64,000 nt of DNA from Mesocentrotus franciscanus (GCA_037976565.1 CP137674.1:7545789-7609788); one strand, 5' to 3'. Shown: positions 22,979-33,051, counted from the first letter of the stretch. Program-made: numbers and translations. Notes: generated by a model from the letters alone, not told the origin.

Positions 22979-23324
22979 ATGGCGTAATCGCTTTTTTTTT
23001 TAGTCGAATCTGTGAGAGATATTTTTTAGTCGCACACGTGCGGGCCGCCATCTTGGCTGCATAGACCGCCGTGTTGTAGGGATTTTCAATTTTTGAAACT
23101 TTATTCGTAGGGCCTTATAAGGCTTATATTTTTTCGTTTCTTATCTAATTATTGTTGTAGATTAGTATTTTAGGGACTCGTTGATAATTTTTACGGCCGT
23201 ATTTCGATATTTAAGATCGTTTTCGGTCAATTTTGTACTTAAAATTAGTCACACTATTTTCATTCATACGGCCGTATTTTCGGTCGTAGTCTTGCCAGGA
23301 GGACGGGGGTGTATTAGTTTTCGG

Positions 23325-23396
23325 CCATCTCCACCGAGCCCTATACCGCGAAGCGACATTCGGCTTTCGCGGTGTTTTTTCGGTGGAGGTGTATGG
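23325..23396 (+). promoter_or_regulatory. Leader RNA hairpin 1 of the LTR element
   Basis: 72 nt. Outer stem TCCACCGA with TCGGTGGA, inner stem ACCGCGAA with TTTCGCGGT, closing bases CCAT/ATGG. Near-duplicate of 23431-23502. Position between primer site and gag suggests a packaging, dimerisation or translation role (inference). Confidence 0.65.
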
Positions 23397-23430
23397 CCGT
23401 TTAAGCATAGCTAGGTATTACTTAGGTAAG

Positions 23431-23502
23431 CCATCTCTACCGAGCACTATACCGCGAAGCGAAATTCGACTTTCGCGGTGTTTTTTCGGTAGAGGGATAT
23501 GG
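23431..23502 (+). promoter_or_regulatory. Leader RNA hairpin 2 of the LTR element
   Basis: 72 nt. Same layout as hairpin 1, but the outer stem is TCTACCGA with TCGGTAGA: a C-G pair has become T-A on both sides. Loop and bulge bases differ freely. Confidence 0.65.
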
Positions 23503-23504
23503 TT

Positions 23505-23720
23505 TAAGTAAGAATTACTAGGTAGGATTATAGAAACTAAGTAGGATTATTTTGTTAACTTAGCAATTAAGTAGGATTATGTAAGAAACTAAGTAGATTC
23601 TAGGATTATTTAGTAAGCAACTAAGTAGGATTTAGTAAGCAAGTAAGTAGGATTAAGTCTTAAGAGTAAGAAACTAGTCTGAGTAGGATTATCTACTAGT
23701 ATTAAGTAATTAAGTTATAA
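23505..23720 (+). repeat. AAGTAGGATTA repeats in the LTR-element leader
   Basis: The core TAGGATTA with AAGTAAG or ACTAAG spacers occurs about eight times in ~200 bp at irregular spacing. Non-coding. Confidence 0.7.
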
Positions 23721-23941
23721 ATTGTAAATTATAGACACATTCCTGACTTGTTTGGGTGGGAGTGTGTGTGCAGGAATTTTTTGGACTGAATTTACAGTCT
23801 TGGTTTTTGATTTCTGCAGATTCAGGGTTAGGTAAATTTTTGGTGATAATTTCTCACACGTTTTAATTGTATCAGAACAGACTGCAATTAATGAGCAATC
23901 TTTAACTTCATCTTCATTTCATTGTATCATCACTACTAATT

Positions 23942-24607
23942 ATGGCATCCTCATGGAAGATTAAAATAAATTTCTGTGATGAGGATGACATGTGGAGGGT
24001 TTGTGGTAGATTAAATACTAGTAGGATTTTAGATTGGAGAGAGGAGTGCGTGAACTTGGATGAGGAATCTTTTTTAAAGTGTCCCCGTCTCCACGGAGCC
24101 GCCGAGCTTCTGCACCTTTTCGATTTCACTCCTTATCGGGCGAAAGAGGCTATTAAGAGGGTAAATGGCTCGCCGCACCTCAAAGCCGGAGGAACGGCTT
24201 TTCAATCTGAGGAGGAAGCCATAGCCGAATTCCAGACGGCTCGCCAGCACCCGGAGGAGTCTCTCCGGGAGTGGGCCGGTCGGCTCCGAGGGCTGGGTGT
24301 CAAGGCTTTCGGACGTGGAGGTAATGGTAACGATGCCCAAGTGGCGTTGCAGCTTTGCCACAGTTGCACAGATACGGCGGCCGGATTGACTGCTTTAAAT
24401 CAGCACCCACAGTCAGTTGACGAGGCTCTAGCAGCCATTAGGCTGGCGCAACACACCCAACGTTCACCCACGAGATATACTCCTCGGCATCATGTGCGCC
24501 AGAATGTGGACAGCTATGACGAGGTGGAGGAGCCAGAAGTTTATCAAGTTCGGCTTACCCTCCCATGTATCGGTCCCCAGCAGTTCCGGCGGAAGACCGT
24601 AAGATAA
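23942..24607 (+). CDS. Gag-like protein of the LTR element
   Basis: 221 codons from ATG 23942 (after a TAATTATGG context) to TAA 24605-24607. The segment EFQTARQHPEESLREWAGRL with LGVKAF resembles the capsid region of Ty3-type Gag, where a helix with Q-x-P-x-E-S-L is followed by R-x-L. Later comes a helical part with NQHPQSVDEALAAIRLAQ. No zinc knuckle is seen. The product would form the particle that packages element RNA. The frame is intact, unlike pol, which fits a copy that supplies Gag only. Overlaps the next frame by 43 nt. Weak similarity, so moderate confidence. Confidence 0.6.
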   Translation: MASSWKIKINFCDEDDMWRVCGRLNTSRILDWREECVNLDEESFLKCPRLHGAAELLHLFDFTPYRAKEAIKRVNGSPHLKAGGTAFQSEEEAIAEFQTARQHPEESLREWAGRLRGLGVKAFGRGGNGNDAQVALQLCHSCTDTAAGLTALNQHPQSVDEALAAIRLAQHTQRSPTRYTPRHHVRQNVDSYDEVEEPEVYQVRLTLPCIGPQQFRRKTVR

Positions 24608-24966
24608 TAACGACCCCCTCTGAGATCCAGACCAGGAACGACATCAGCCGTCTAAAGATGGACATGAGTGACTTAAAGGAAGAGGTCACCAGTCTTACAA
24701 CACGCGTAGACAACCTAGATTGTGTCTTGGCCGAAATACTAAAGACTGTGAAGGCTTTGGAAGTTTCCAAGCTCTCCCGGGCCCGCTCTCCATCTCCCGG
24801 ATACAAGGTCAAAGATCCGTCTGTGTCTTTCGCGGCTACTGGTGTTCCGGAAAACCCGGAAGGTGAGGCCGATCTCCGATCTGGAGAAAAAGATATTCCG
24901 GAAAACCCGGAGGGATCGGAGAGCGAGGCCAATCTCCGATCCGGGGAAAAGGAGGCCTACAATTAG
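24565..24966 (+). CDS. Second open frame of the LTR element, coiled-coil
   Basis: 133 codons in a different frame from gag, overlapping its end. Residues ~25-70 have heptad-like spacing (SRLKMDMSDLKEEVTSL, TRVDNLDCVLAEILKTV), predicting a coiled coil. After this come a Ser/Arg patch (SRARSPSPGYK) and two PENPEG...RSGEK repeats. It could be the C-terminal part of Gag reached by frameshifting, or a separate product. Family not recognised. Confidence 0.45.
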   Translation: MYRSPAVPAEDRKIITTPSEIQTRNDISRLKMDMSDLKEEVTSLTTRVDNLDCVLAEILKTVKALEVSKLSRARSPSPGYKVKDPSVSFAATGVPENPEGEADLRSGEKDIPENPEGSESEANLRSGEKEAYN

Positions 24967-25469
24967 TGAGTATGTGTAAGATTAATGTTAGTGACCTGCC
25001 GGACTCTTCGGCTAGTACCCCAGGTAGTGATAGGGACCTGCCGGACTCGTCGGCTAGTCCCCCAGGTAATGATAGGGACCTGCCGGACTCTTCGGCTAGT
25101 ACCCCAGGTAATGATAGGGACCTGCCGGACTCCTCGGCTAGTCCCCCAGGTAATGATAGGGACCCGCCTGACTCTTCAGTTGTGAAGCAGGTGAAGCAGG
25201 TTAGATGTCGGGTTGTGGGGAGCCAGGGGCTCTCGATAGAAGGGGGTAAGGATCTCTCCCTTTTCCAGCCAACTTGTAGACTCCCATTTTGGATTCCTCG
25301 GATCGTGTTTGATCGAGGGAAAGAACTTGATGTTTATGTAATCAATTGTATTTGGCAGCCCACCCACAGGCTCCCATTTTGGATTCCTTGGATCGTGCTT
25401 GATCGGGGAAATGAACGTGATTTATTTATAGCAACCATATTTATTTATAGCAACCATATTTATTTATAG
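24966..25469 (+). CDS. Third open frame with DLPDSSA repeats
   Basis: 167 codons starting at ATG 24966, overlapping the previous stop by one base and in yet another frame. Residues ~10-70 are four to five copies of a 15-residue repeat with DLPDSSA and PGNDRD (45-bp DNA repeat). The last part holds two copies of a block with LPFWIP and IVxDRG. The DNA ends in TTTATTTATAGCAACCATA repeats (25420-25490). It may be a degraded linker rather than a real protein. Confidence 0.35.
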   Translation: MSMCKINVSDLPDSSASTPGSDRDLPDSSASPPGNDRDLPDSSASTPGNDRDLPDSSASPPGNDRDPPDSSVVKQVKQVRCRVVGSQGLSIEGGKDLSLFQPTCRLPFWIPRIVFDRGKELDVYVINCIWQPTHRLPFWIPWIVLDRGNERDLFIATIFIYSNHIYL

Positions 25470-25499
25470 CAACCACATTTATTCATAGCAACCATATTC

Positions 25500-27519
25500 A
25501 TAGAAATGGATGGATAAAATACATACATTTTCAACATGATTATAAACATTATTCAATTGAGTACAATGAAATTGGTAAATTATGAATATAAATACATGTA
25601 GATCATTAACACAAGGAACATTATAAATCATTCAGGTATATCATATTACAGGTACGTAACTACACTTAAAGAAGGGAAAAAGCTGCAGAGATCAATCCAG
25701 TATACTTTACATTCAAATATTAAAATAGAGAATATAATTATTGATACTCTGAAGCAAAGATAATATATAATTAAAAGAAACCAGCTGCATGTGTCGGGGT
25801 ACAAGTTCAAAAGAATATGGAATAGGTGAGAATGTATATTGCACTAGTCACCTGCTTATTGTAACTTGTACACACACCAAGGGATAAAACTTTTCTTAAA
25901 TCGGTTTGGTTTACACCTGGGCAGACTCACTTGTTTACTAAGGTTATTTGGTCTCTCGTTTGGGTGGGAGAAGATCATTTAGTTTGTGTGCTGGTTTCTG
26001 CAAAAATGCAAGTTCATTATTAACAGAATTCGAGACAAATGTTTATACATGTATCCTGATTGGTCAATGGTTTTTCTTAAGCTTGTATATGAATTACAAC
26101 ACAATAAAATTCAATGCTCATAAAACTGGGTAATCATAGTGCAAATGAATAAAAGCCAACATCATCATAGCATGTATCTCTTGGCTTTAACAAATGACAG
26201 TACAATATTTGAAATAAAATTACATCACTTAAATCATATAAACATAACTCATACAAAATAGTACAATGAATAACAATTTTATCTAACAAGCTTACAATTT
26301 CTTGACAGATCATGATGTTCAAAATCCATCAAATGATTTATGAAATAATATGTCTCATTTGATTTAAGGACGAATGTACATATTTGAAATTCCTCTATGT
26401 TTTCTTATTAAATAAATTAGAGGGTGGGATTAAAATCTGACATATGGGGGTCATGGTTAACAATCTTTGGGAAACTTACCATTACTAACTACCTTTTTCT
26501 ACAATGAAACATAAAATATGATGCAAATGCACAGGAGAGCCGTCCTATATTGAAATGCTCCAAGAAAAATCATAAAGAAAGGTTTCCAGCCTATACAGCT
26601 GTAGTACTATGAAACCTTCACTAAAACAACATCTAGGAGAGCTGCATGTTCGAGCTCAAATTTCAGTGCAAAAACATTTAAAGACTCATTGCAAATATTA
26701 ATTAGTTGAATAATCATAGACATGGACAATGGATGAAATAAGATAAACAGCATTGTGAAACAGACTAGCAAACTAAATGGATAGCAGACGCAATATAATC
26801 TTAAGTAAATACAATCTGCATGATCGTATAAATTATTCTCTCTGTTTTTGTAGCAGCTTTGATAAGCATGGCTGAGAAATGGAAGTCGGATTTTGAAGGA
26901 TATTTTGGAGTTTTACATACATGTACCTAAAATGTGAGCTCCAAATATTGGACTCTTTTCATCAAAGCTTCATCCTTCAGGTAATATATCAAGATTTAGG
27001 TTTATCATTTCAAAAGCCTATATTGCATTTTATCTTCTTTATCATCTTGGGAGTAAACTTTTATCATGTTTTATTCATAATTGAAAATACTTTTTCCTCT
27101 ATTCTTACTGAAAATCAATGCTCCTATAAAACAGAAATAAAAGATATGCCTTCTGAAACCAGTGGTTCTTTTCTCCTAAATATCAGTGAATTCTAGAATG
27201 ACTAGAACACTAAAGGGCATGGTGCATTTTTATGAAACAGACGGCTACGGGAAAGCGACATAGAGACAGGAAGACGACCGGCTCTTTCTATGATTGGTAC
27301 TTCGTTTACTAATTGCAAAAACATACTCTGTTTATGATTAGCTAGGGAAGCAAGCACATACTCTTTCTATGATTAGCTAGGGAATCAATGTAACAGATTC
27401 CTCTCATCGGCTATCAGAAAAGATTCTGCTTGGGTTAGCTGAGGAAGTTACAGCCGATTAAATCTGACAGGCTATTAATCAGACAAGTCACGGCTTCTGA
27501 AGACTCCTGCCCTACCCAC
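25500..27519. other. AT-rich interior of the LTR element, no gene
   Basis: About 2 kb without open frames of note or protein motifs, in the place where protease and polymerase would be expected. At 27315-27390 TCTATGATTAGCTAGGGAA is duplicated with a 40-45 bp period. It may be captured host sequence that replaced pol. Confidence 0.5.
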
Positions 27520-27921
27520 CTCCAAGATATGTGGGATGGGTCAGAAACTCTTTTGATGCCTGATGAAAAGTTGCATGAATATCAAGGTGTCTTTGCCAAA
27601 GCAGAGTTCAACCTTGGCAAGTTAACTCTATCACTCACCAGATAGACACTAGGGATGCCCGTCCAATCAAATAAAAGATTCAAAGAGGATGCTGAAAGCC
27701 GCAGTGGTACGGCCGTCTATGTTTTGATAAGGAAAAGGGATGGCTATGTTAGACTGTGTTTAGACTTAAGGTAAACTAATGTTACTAGGAAGGGTGTCTT
27801 CCCTTTAGCAAACAAGTAGGAACGTCAGGACACCTTAGCCGGAAATGTGCGAACTCTGCCTATTGGCAAATTCGACATAGAGAAAACGGCTTTTATTACA
27901 GAACAAGGTTTATTTGAGTTG
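27520..27921 (+). pseudogene. Ty3-type pol remnant (start of reverse transcriptase)
   Basis: A single frame reads LQDMWDGSETLL, LHEYQGVFAKAEFNLGKLTL, then a stop, then RKRDGYVRLCLDLR, a stop, NVTRKGVFPL, a stop, DTLAGN and IEKTAFIT. This is the linker and the N-terminal half of a Ty3/gypsy reverse transcriptase. It has three in-frame stops and breaks off before the YxDD box. It identifies the element's family and shows that pol is dead. Confidence 0.8.
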
Positions 27922-28079
27922 TATGTCAAATATTCTTTGAGAACGTAATGTCTTTTGTGCTTTCCCGACGGTCGCATCTTTAATCATCGTAATTAGCTCA
28001 CACCTTAGACGATCCGCTTCAGCTTGAAGGTCACCAATCTCATGCCCTAGGGGATGCGGACCTAACCGAGGGCATGTAC

Positions 28080-28170
28080 CGTTTGGCTCTTTCCCTAGGT
28101 AGCCGTTTGGCTCTCCCCCTATGTAGCCGTTTGGCTCTTTCCCTACGTAGCCGGTTGGCTCTTCCCCCAC
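28080..28170 (+). repeat. AGCCGTTTGGCTCT short tandem repeats
   Basis: Four copies with ~27-bp spacing. Each contains an AGCC-GTTT-GGCT stem-loop. Confidence 0.7.
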
Positions 28171-28667
28171 CTCTTCTTCCTCAGTTTCAGTTGTATCGTC
28201 TAAAGCGTAAACCTAATAAGCGTGCCTGTTTAACTGCGTTGGCTGTTTAACTTTAAGAGACGGTCAGTTAGCACGCTGGCTTGAAGAACTAAGCCATTAT
28301 AACATGCAAATTATTACCGTAATATTATTGTACACGCGCACATAGGAATTAGTCTCAGTTTGCTGAGGAAGTAGATTATGTGGGGCCATCGGCCCAATTT
28401 GTATCTACTAACATTCCAGGCCGAAAGGCTCAGAAGCCGGGCAGAACGGTTCTGAAGTCGGGGCTTTGTTAGTGCTATAGGTGTAGTGGACACAAATAAT
28501 TGAGACAGTTATGTAAATTCCACAACAGTGGACAATTCCAATAATAACAGAGCTTCTTATGTTAATGCCACAACAATGGACAGTTCCAATGATAACAAAA
28601 GTTTTGATTTGCTGCAATCCCAAAGGGATGACAAGTTCAGTCTACCCAGTCAGAATACAATCATGCT

Positions 28668-28850
28668 TTGGAGGAGAAATTTCTCTGGATAACCAGGAGC
28701 CTTTTGGCTCTGCATGAGAAGTTCCACTGGATAACCAGGAGCCTTTTGGCTCTGCATGAGAAATTCCTCTGGATAACCAGGAGCCTTTTGGCTCTGCATG
28801 AGAAATTCCTCTGGATAACCGTGAGCCTTTTGGCTCTGCATGAGGGTGGT
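28668..28850 (+). repeat. Four 42-bp tandem repeats with GGCTC hairpins
   Basis: GAGCCTTTTGGCTC occurs once per repeat and forms a 5-bp stem with a TTTT loop, followed by TGCATGAGAAATTCC and CTGGATAACC. Related single hairpins lie at 28382-28395 (GGGCCATCGGCCC) and near 28970. Confidence 0.75.
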
Positions 28851-29241
28851 ATTTGCTGGAATATGATCTTACATGTATTTGGTTCACTTGTTCTCACTTT
28901 CGATATCATTTTCCATCAGTTTTCATTGATATACTTTTCTCATTCTAATACATTGATAGTCCGTATGGTGCCGTTTGGCTCTCATATGGGAGTGCTCAGT
29001 CTCTGGGTAACGTCCTCAGGAAATTTAGTGTATTACTAAGATAAAGGCGCCTGCCCCCAGGAAAGGCCAAGACGTCATCGGTGCTGGCAAGGAGGGCCCT
29101 AGACCCACTTGCTGGCGGGAACGGCGTAACCCCGCACTGCGGTACGGGAGTAATCTTAGGTTAAATTTTAAGTTTAGTTAGTAGGGCTGCAGTTTAGTTT
29201 TAAGTTAGAAGTAGGCTTCAAACTCATTAAATGGGGAATAA

Positions 29242-29622
29242 TGTAGTGACGCAGCCCGGGCCGTAATGGCTCTCCCGCACCATGTGCGTCAAGGCAAGCG
29301 ACGCCTCCCGCGGCACTCGCCGGAGGTGTCTTGTTGGGCTAAAATTATGTAATAATCAGATTTGAATTGAACTGGACGAAGAGCACACCTGCCTAATCCA
29401 GTTCCCAGAGAATCCTCTTAGTCTTACATCGTATGTGCGACATAGCTTCCAGCACCAAACGGAGCTCCGTCGACGTAGTTTCTACCACCGCCAGAGCACC
29501 ACGACGATAGTTTCTGGTAGGATTAACCCTTTATTATAGTATTCCCCCTTAATTATTAGTAGTCCAGTAATTTTAGTAGTAATTAAGCGTAACAGATATT
29601 TCTTGTACCGCTCGTCACCACA
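29242..29622 (+). repeat. 3' LTR (381 bp)
   Basis: Identical by eye to the 5' LTR except one T-to-C change in the last ten bases. Preceded by AAATGGGGAATA, a weak polypurine tract. Confidence 0.9.
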
Positions 29623-30241
29623 ACAGAGATATTACTCGTCTCGACCCAAGAAATAAGGATAATTGGTGAGTTTCAAATAAATATGTTGACATACCTAGAC
29701 CCCTACATATATAAATGTTCTTCTCTCGTTTGAAGCTGGTATATTTTTTTGCTTGTTTGTGTGTTTGTTTCTTTACACTTCTTGGTCCTTGTTTGGCCCT
29801 TGCCTTGCAGTTGCACTGCCCTTGGCCTTCCGTCGCTCCACCGCTTCTCCCCGGAGCTACACCATACATGTCAACTGCTTGCCAATGTCATGCATGTTGC
29901 ACCATTGTAATATTCTATTGTAATTTGTATGGTTTAATTTTGTTTGCCAAATTGTCAGCTATATACACCAGATTTTGATGATGGTGCTAGCTGCTCCAGC
30001 TGGCTGAGGGCTGTTGTTCATCATGTTACAGTTAGCCCGACCAGATCAGACGCCAGCTACAACGCTGTGTATAGTCTATAGTCTTATTTGTAAATACATG
30101 TAGTTATAAGATCCAGTAGGCAGTACAGTGACCATGTATCATATGATGAAAAGTGGGCCCCATATATAGATTCTTATCTACCGGTAAATATATATCCATA
30201 AACACGTGCATTTATTCCAGTTTGTTTTGTTTTTGTTTTAG

Positions 30242-30475
30242 GTGCCAATGTGGTCATTGCCAAATACTTCCGACATTTTCTGTTGGAGATTGCCTCTGTT
30301 GCAGAGAAATTCCGGAGGTTGCGACAGAAGGGGAAGCAAGTGGCGTTGAGTGCATCACTCAAGCTCGAGATTTTCATCCTGCAATTGTCAACCCTGCAAC
30401 ATTGTACATTGCATGGCAGCATTTTACAGAGAAGTGGCGAAAGCAGGCAAGAGCCTTTGGTGCTCGAAATAATGA
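30242..30475 (+). CDS. Exon 2 of the P2X7-tail-domain gene
   Basis: Acceptor TTTTAG before 30242, donor GA|GTAAGT after 30475. The first base completes a Trp codon begun in exon 1, giving W-C-Q-C-G-H-C. Next come DCLCCREIPEV, ECITQARDFHP and YIAWQHFTEKW. The W-C-x-C-x-x-C and C-x-C-C-x-E-I-P blocks are the zinc-type cysteine cluster of this domain family. 77 full codons plus two bases with no stop. The intron before it (29666-30241) is AT-rich and has no other feature. Confidence 0.8.
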
Positions 30476-30923
30476 GTAAGTCAATAAAAATGTCAGGTCT
30501 TGAGTATGTAAATTCATGATTGTGTGTGTATGCGAAATTTGGTTTTTACAGACGTGTATCAATCAGGTATGATTATTTTTACATATAAGATTTTTTATTT
30601 TTATTTAATTGGGGGAGGGGGGACACAAATTTGATTATAAAATGAGTGGTATAAATCATTACTCATAAATTATTGACAACCCGATTTATATAATAATAAT
30701 AATAATAGCTCACATTTATAATGCGCCTAATAGTAATAAGGGCGCCGCACATGTTATTGCCCCGGTCATATGTCGGGTAACAGTTATTCATGCGAATGAA
30801 GTCTACCCACTATCCGCCCTATGCCCTTTGCACAAAATTTATTTAGAAGTTTATGTTACAAATATGAGGAATATTGAAAATTCTTATTTTATTATTGCTT
30901 TTTTACCATTCCTTGAAATGCAG
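30476..30923 (+). other. Intron 2 with a SINE-like fragment
   Basis: AT-rich. At 30693-30830 an AAT run precedes ATAATGCGCC and GGGCGCCGCACATG, a short relic of the type also seen at 9073-9330. Confidence 0.5.
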
Positions 30924-31095
30924 GAAATACCAATATGTTACGTACCAACAATTTGTGCGCTGGTGTTGGGGTGTCTTGGACAAAGACATCCGAGTCCAGC
31001 TCCCTCCCTGTGTCCAGGCCATCATCAAGAACACTTACCCGGACGCTGGAAACAAGTATCGAGGTACCGTGCTAAGACGGCTAGATAACATCTGA
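30924..31095 (+). CDS. Exon 3 of the P2X7-tail-domain gene
   Basis: Acceptor AAATGCAG before 30924. The first base completes a Glu codon from exon 2. The peptide contains YVTYQQFVRWCWG, IRVQLPPCVQAIIK and TYPDAGNKYRG, matching the conserved end of the domain (aromatic-rich helix, then L-P-x-C and a YP turn). It ends at a TGA at 31093-31095. Phase agrees across both junctions, so exons 2 and 3 look intact even though exon 1 is broken. Confidence 0.8.
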
Positions 31096-32059
31096 TTGAT
31101 GGATGGATTCGACATTTCATTTCCCTCTTTAGGAAATGATCTAATTTTCTGTTATATTTTTGTTGCATTCACGTCTTGTCTTGGTTCTTTATTTTTCTTC
31201 TAGCAATACTATAATTATGTTCTTGAGGCTGTATTTACATGTATGTATTGGTATCTTTTGCACGTTTTAACTCTAAATGCCTATCACACAACGGATGCTA
31301 TGTATTTGACACAATGATTCCCGAGTCATAACTTACTTCTTACTCAAGTAGTTTCAGTATGCCTTTTGGAAGTGTTCTTTGTCTTCTTTCTGTGCTTTGA
31401 TTTATTTGTTGTATTTTTTTTAATTACTTTTTAATTTTTTTAATTTGTTATATTTTGTAATGTTATTTAATTTTTATTTCAATTATATTTATGTAAAAAT
31501 AATTATTCTTTTTTTTAGTTTTATTATATTTCATTTTATTCTATGTATTATTAATTTATTTATTTGGTGGGGGCAGGGGTAAATGTCTCCAGACTGAATG
31601 AAGACCTTTATGAAATTGTTCTTAATGCTTGCTTGAAGACTTGCCACATGCTCTCTCTCCTCATGTAAATACTATGTGATCTCTGATCTTTGAACAAACA
31701 TTAATATGTCAATATATTCTAAAATGTTGGTGATTGTACTTGTGCAATAATCACAAAGGGGTAGAAAATATGTTCATTCACGGCAACTGGTATTATTATT
31801 GTTATAATAGTGTAAATAAGACATTGTTATTTTTTTGCATTAAAATTATACCCATAAAAGTGAAATATTAATTATTCATTGTCTTCGACTATAGTAGTGG
31901 TAATGGTTGCTGCAGATGGATGTGTTGCAGTTAGGAATTGTAGATGCTGTGTTGGTGATGATGACAGTGAATATGTTGTTAACTTGACAATGATATTGGT
32001 AGGATTCGATTGGGGAACTTTAGATGCTTATTGCGTTGACAATATTGACAGGGCAGGAC
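31096..32059. other. AT-rich DNA downstream of the gene
   Basis: AT-rich and non-coding. Nothing else recognised. Confidence 0.45.
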
Positions 32060-32232
32060 AAGGGGGATTAGGGTATTGATAATGATGATGGTGATAATGA
32101 TGGTGATGATGATGATGGTAATGATGATGGTGATACTGATGATGATGATAATGATGGTGATAATGAATATGATGGTGATGATAATTGTGATGATGGTGAT
32201 GAGGCAATAGCGGCGATGGTGATGGAGGGCAA
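32060..32232. repeat. GATGGT/AATGAT microsatellite
   Basis: About 170 bp of GATGATGGTGATAATGATGG-type repeats. A CA run is at 32309-32322. Confidence 0.9.
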
Positions 32233-33051
32233 GGGTTGGGTTGCATGATCAAGATGATTCACTGGAGACACTGCTGACGATTGTAAAAGGTCAGATCCTA
32301 TATAACCACACACACACACACAATCCAATCGTCGTTATCAACAACCTAAACTGACCATGACCAATGAAGTACTATTCAGGTTATTTGCCATGGTCTAAGT
32401 CTAATACGCAGAAATCAGTAAGTTCTTATCATGTCAAATATGACCAGAATAGATGAATTCGGTTTCAGACCACTGTAGTATATGTCGGCCAGAACTGGGG
32501 GGCTTCCAAATAATAAGAAAAGAGGAGTCCATGGCTTATGTAATGAGTCAGGTGTGTTGAGATTTCGATGCTTTTGTTAGGCATGCTTGAAGCCCCCAGT
32601 TTGAAATCGGCATAAAAACAGCACCTGAACCGAATTGGTTTATACCTTTTATCTCAGATTTTTCCCAATCAGAGCATCTACTCATCGTACATCATCATGC
32701 ATCATAATCGCATTAAAAACATTCCTGCTAGAGGGTCCTCATTTTGTGGTTTGGCCCAGTAACTTTTGATGGAGAGCCCTAACAATCATACCAAATTATA
32801 TGAGCAGAAAAAGAGAGGGGGGATCTTTTCACATGATGATAGGCCTACTGTGCCAATTTTCATTCTGATTTTTTTTTAAAGCACTAAAATCCTTAAATTG
32901 GCAATGCGATAATTAAAAATCACTGTTTTTCCATGCCAATGTGCAACTTTTCAACTTCAAAACATAAATGTTGACTGGCCGAGCTCAGCTGGAGATGGCC
33001 GATGCGCTAGCCCCTGTACCTTGTAGAGTAGGCAACGAAACGTGCAACATC
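32233..33051. other. No gene recognised
   Basis: Short open frames only. GGGGGCTTCCAAAT (32499) and GAAGCCCCCAGT (32590) are loosely inverted but too short to call. Confidence 0.4.

Larger units (their letters stand above)
22598..29622 (+). mobile_element. LTR retrotransposon, non-autonomous Ty3-like
   Basis: 7,025 bp bounded by two 381-bp LTRs that differ at one position by eye. ACAG flanks both sides (22594-22597 and 29623-29626). Each LTR starts TGTAGTGACG and ends with the inverted form CGTCACTACA (right LTR: CGTCACCACA). Inside are a long structured leader, a gag-like frame, two further overlapping frames and a short dead Ty3-type pol remnant. There is no complete polymerase, integrase or RNase H. 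The near-identical LTRs mean a recent insertion, so this copy must have used proteins from elsewhere. It inserted into exon 1 of the P2X7-tail gene in the same orientation. Confidence 0.9.
22318..31095 (+). pseudogene. P2X7-tail ('ballast') domain gene, disrupted
   Basis: Three exons. Exon 1 starts at 22318 with a strongly acidic segment (runs of Glu, Asp, Ser). It is cut at 22597 by an LTR retrotransposon and resumes at 29627 to a donor at 29665/29666. Exons 2 (30242-30475) and 3 (30924-31095) keep phase and encode a Cys-rich domain of ~134 residues, as in the C-terminal tail of vertebrate P2X7 receptors. Invertebrates have this domain in stand-alone proteins without the channel part. The exact role is unknown; the tail is thought to bind zinc and nucleotide. 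Exon 1 also needs two frame changes: the acidic frame ends at 22567-22569, YQHEPEP lies in a second frame ending at the TAG at 22580-22582, and ENRDITRLDPRNKDNW leads into exon 2 in the third. The gene is broken even without the LTR insertion, unless extra splicing exists. Confidence 0.7.

Noticed and set aside
27520..27921. Active Ty3-type polymerase
   Set aside because: Three in-frame stops, and it ends before the catalytic YxDD box.
28668..28850. CRISPR-like array
   Set aside because: The 42-bp units are plain tandem repeats without unique spacers, inside an animal LTR retrotransposon.
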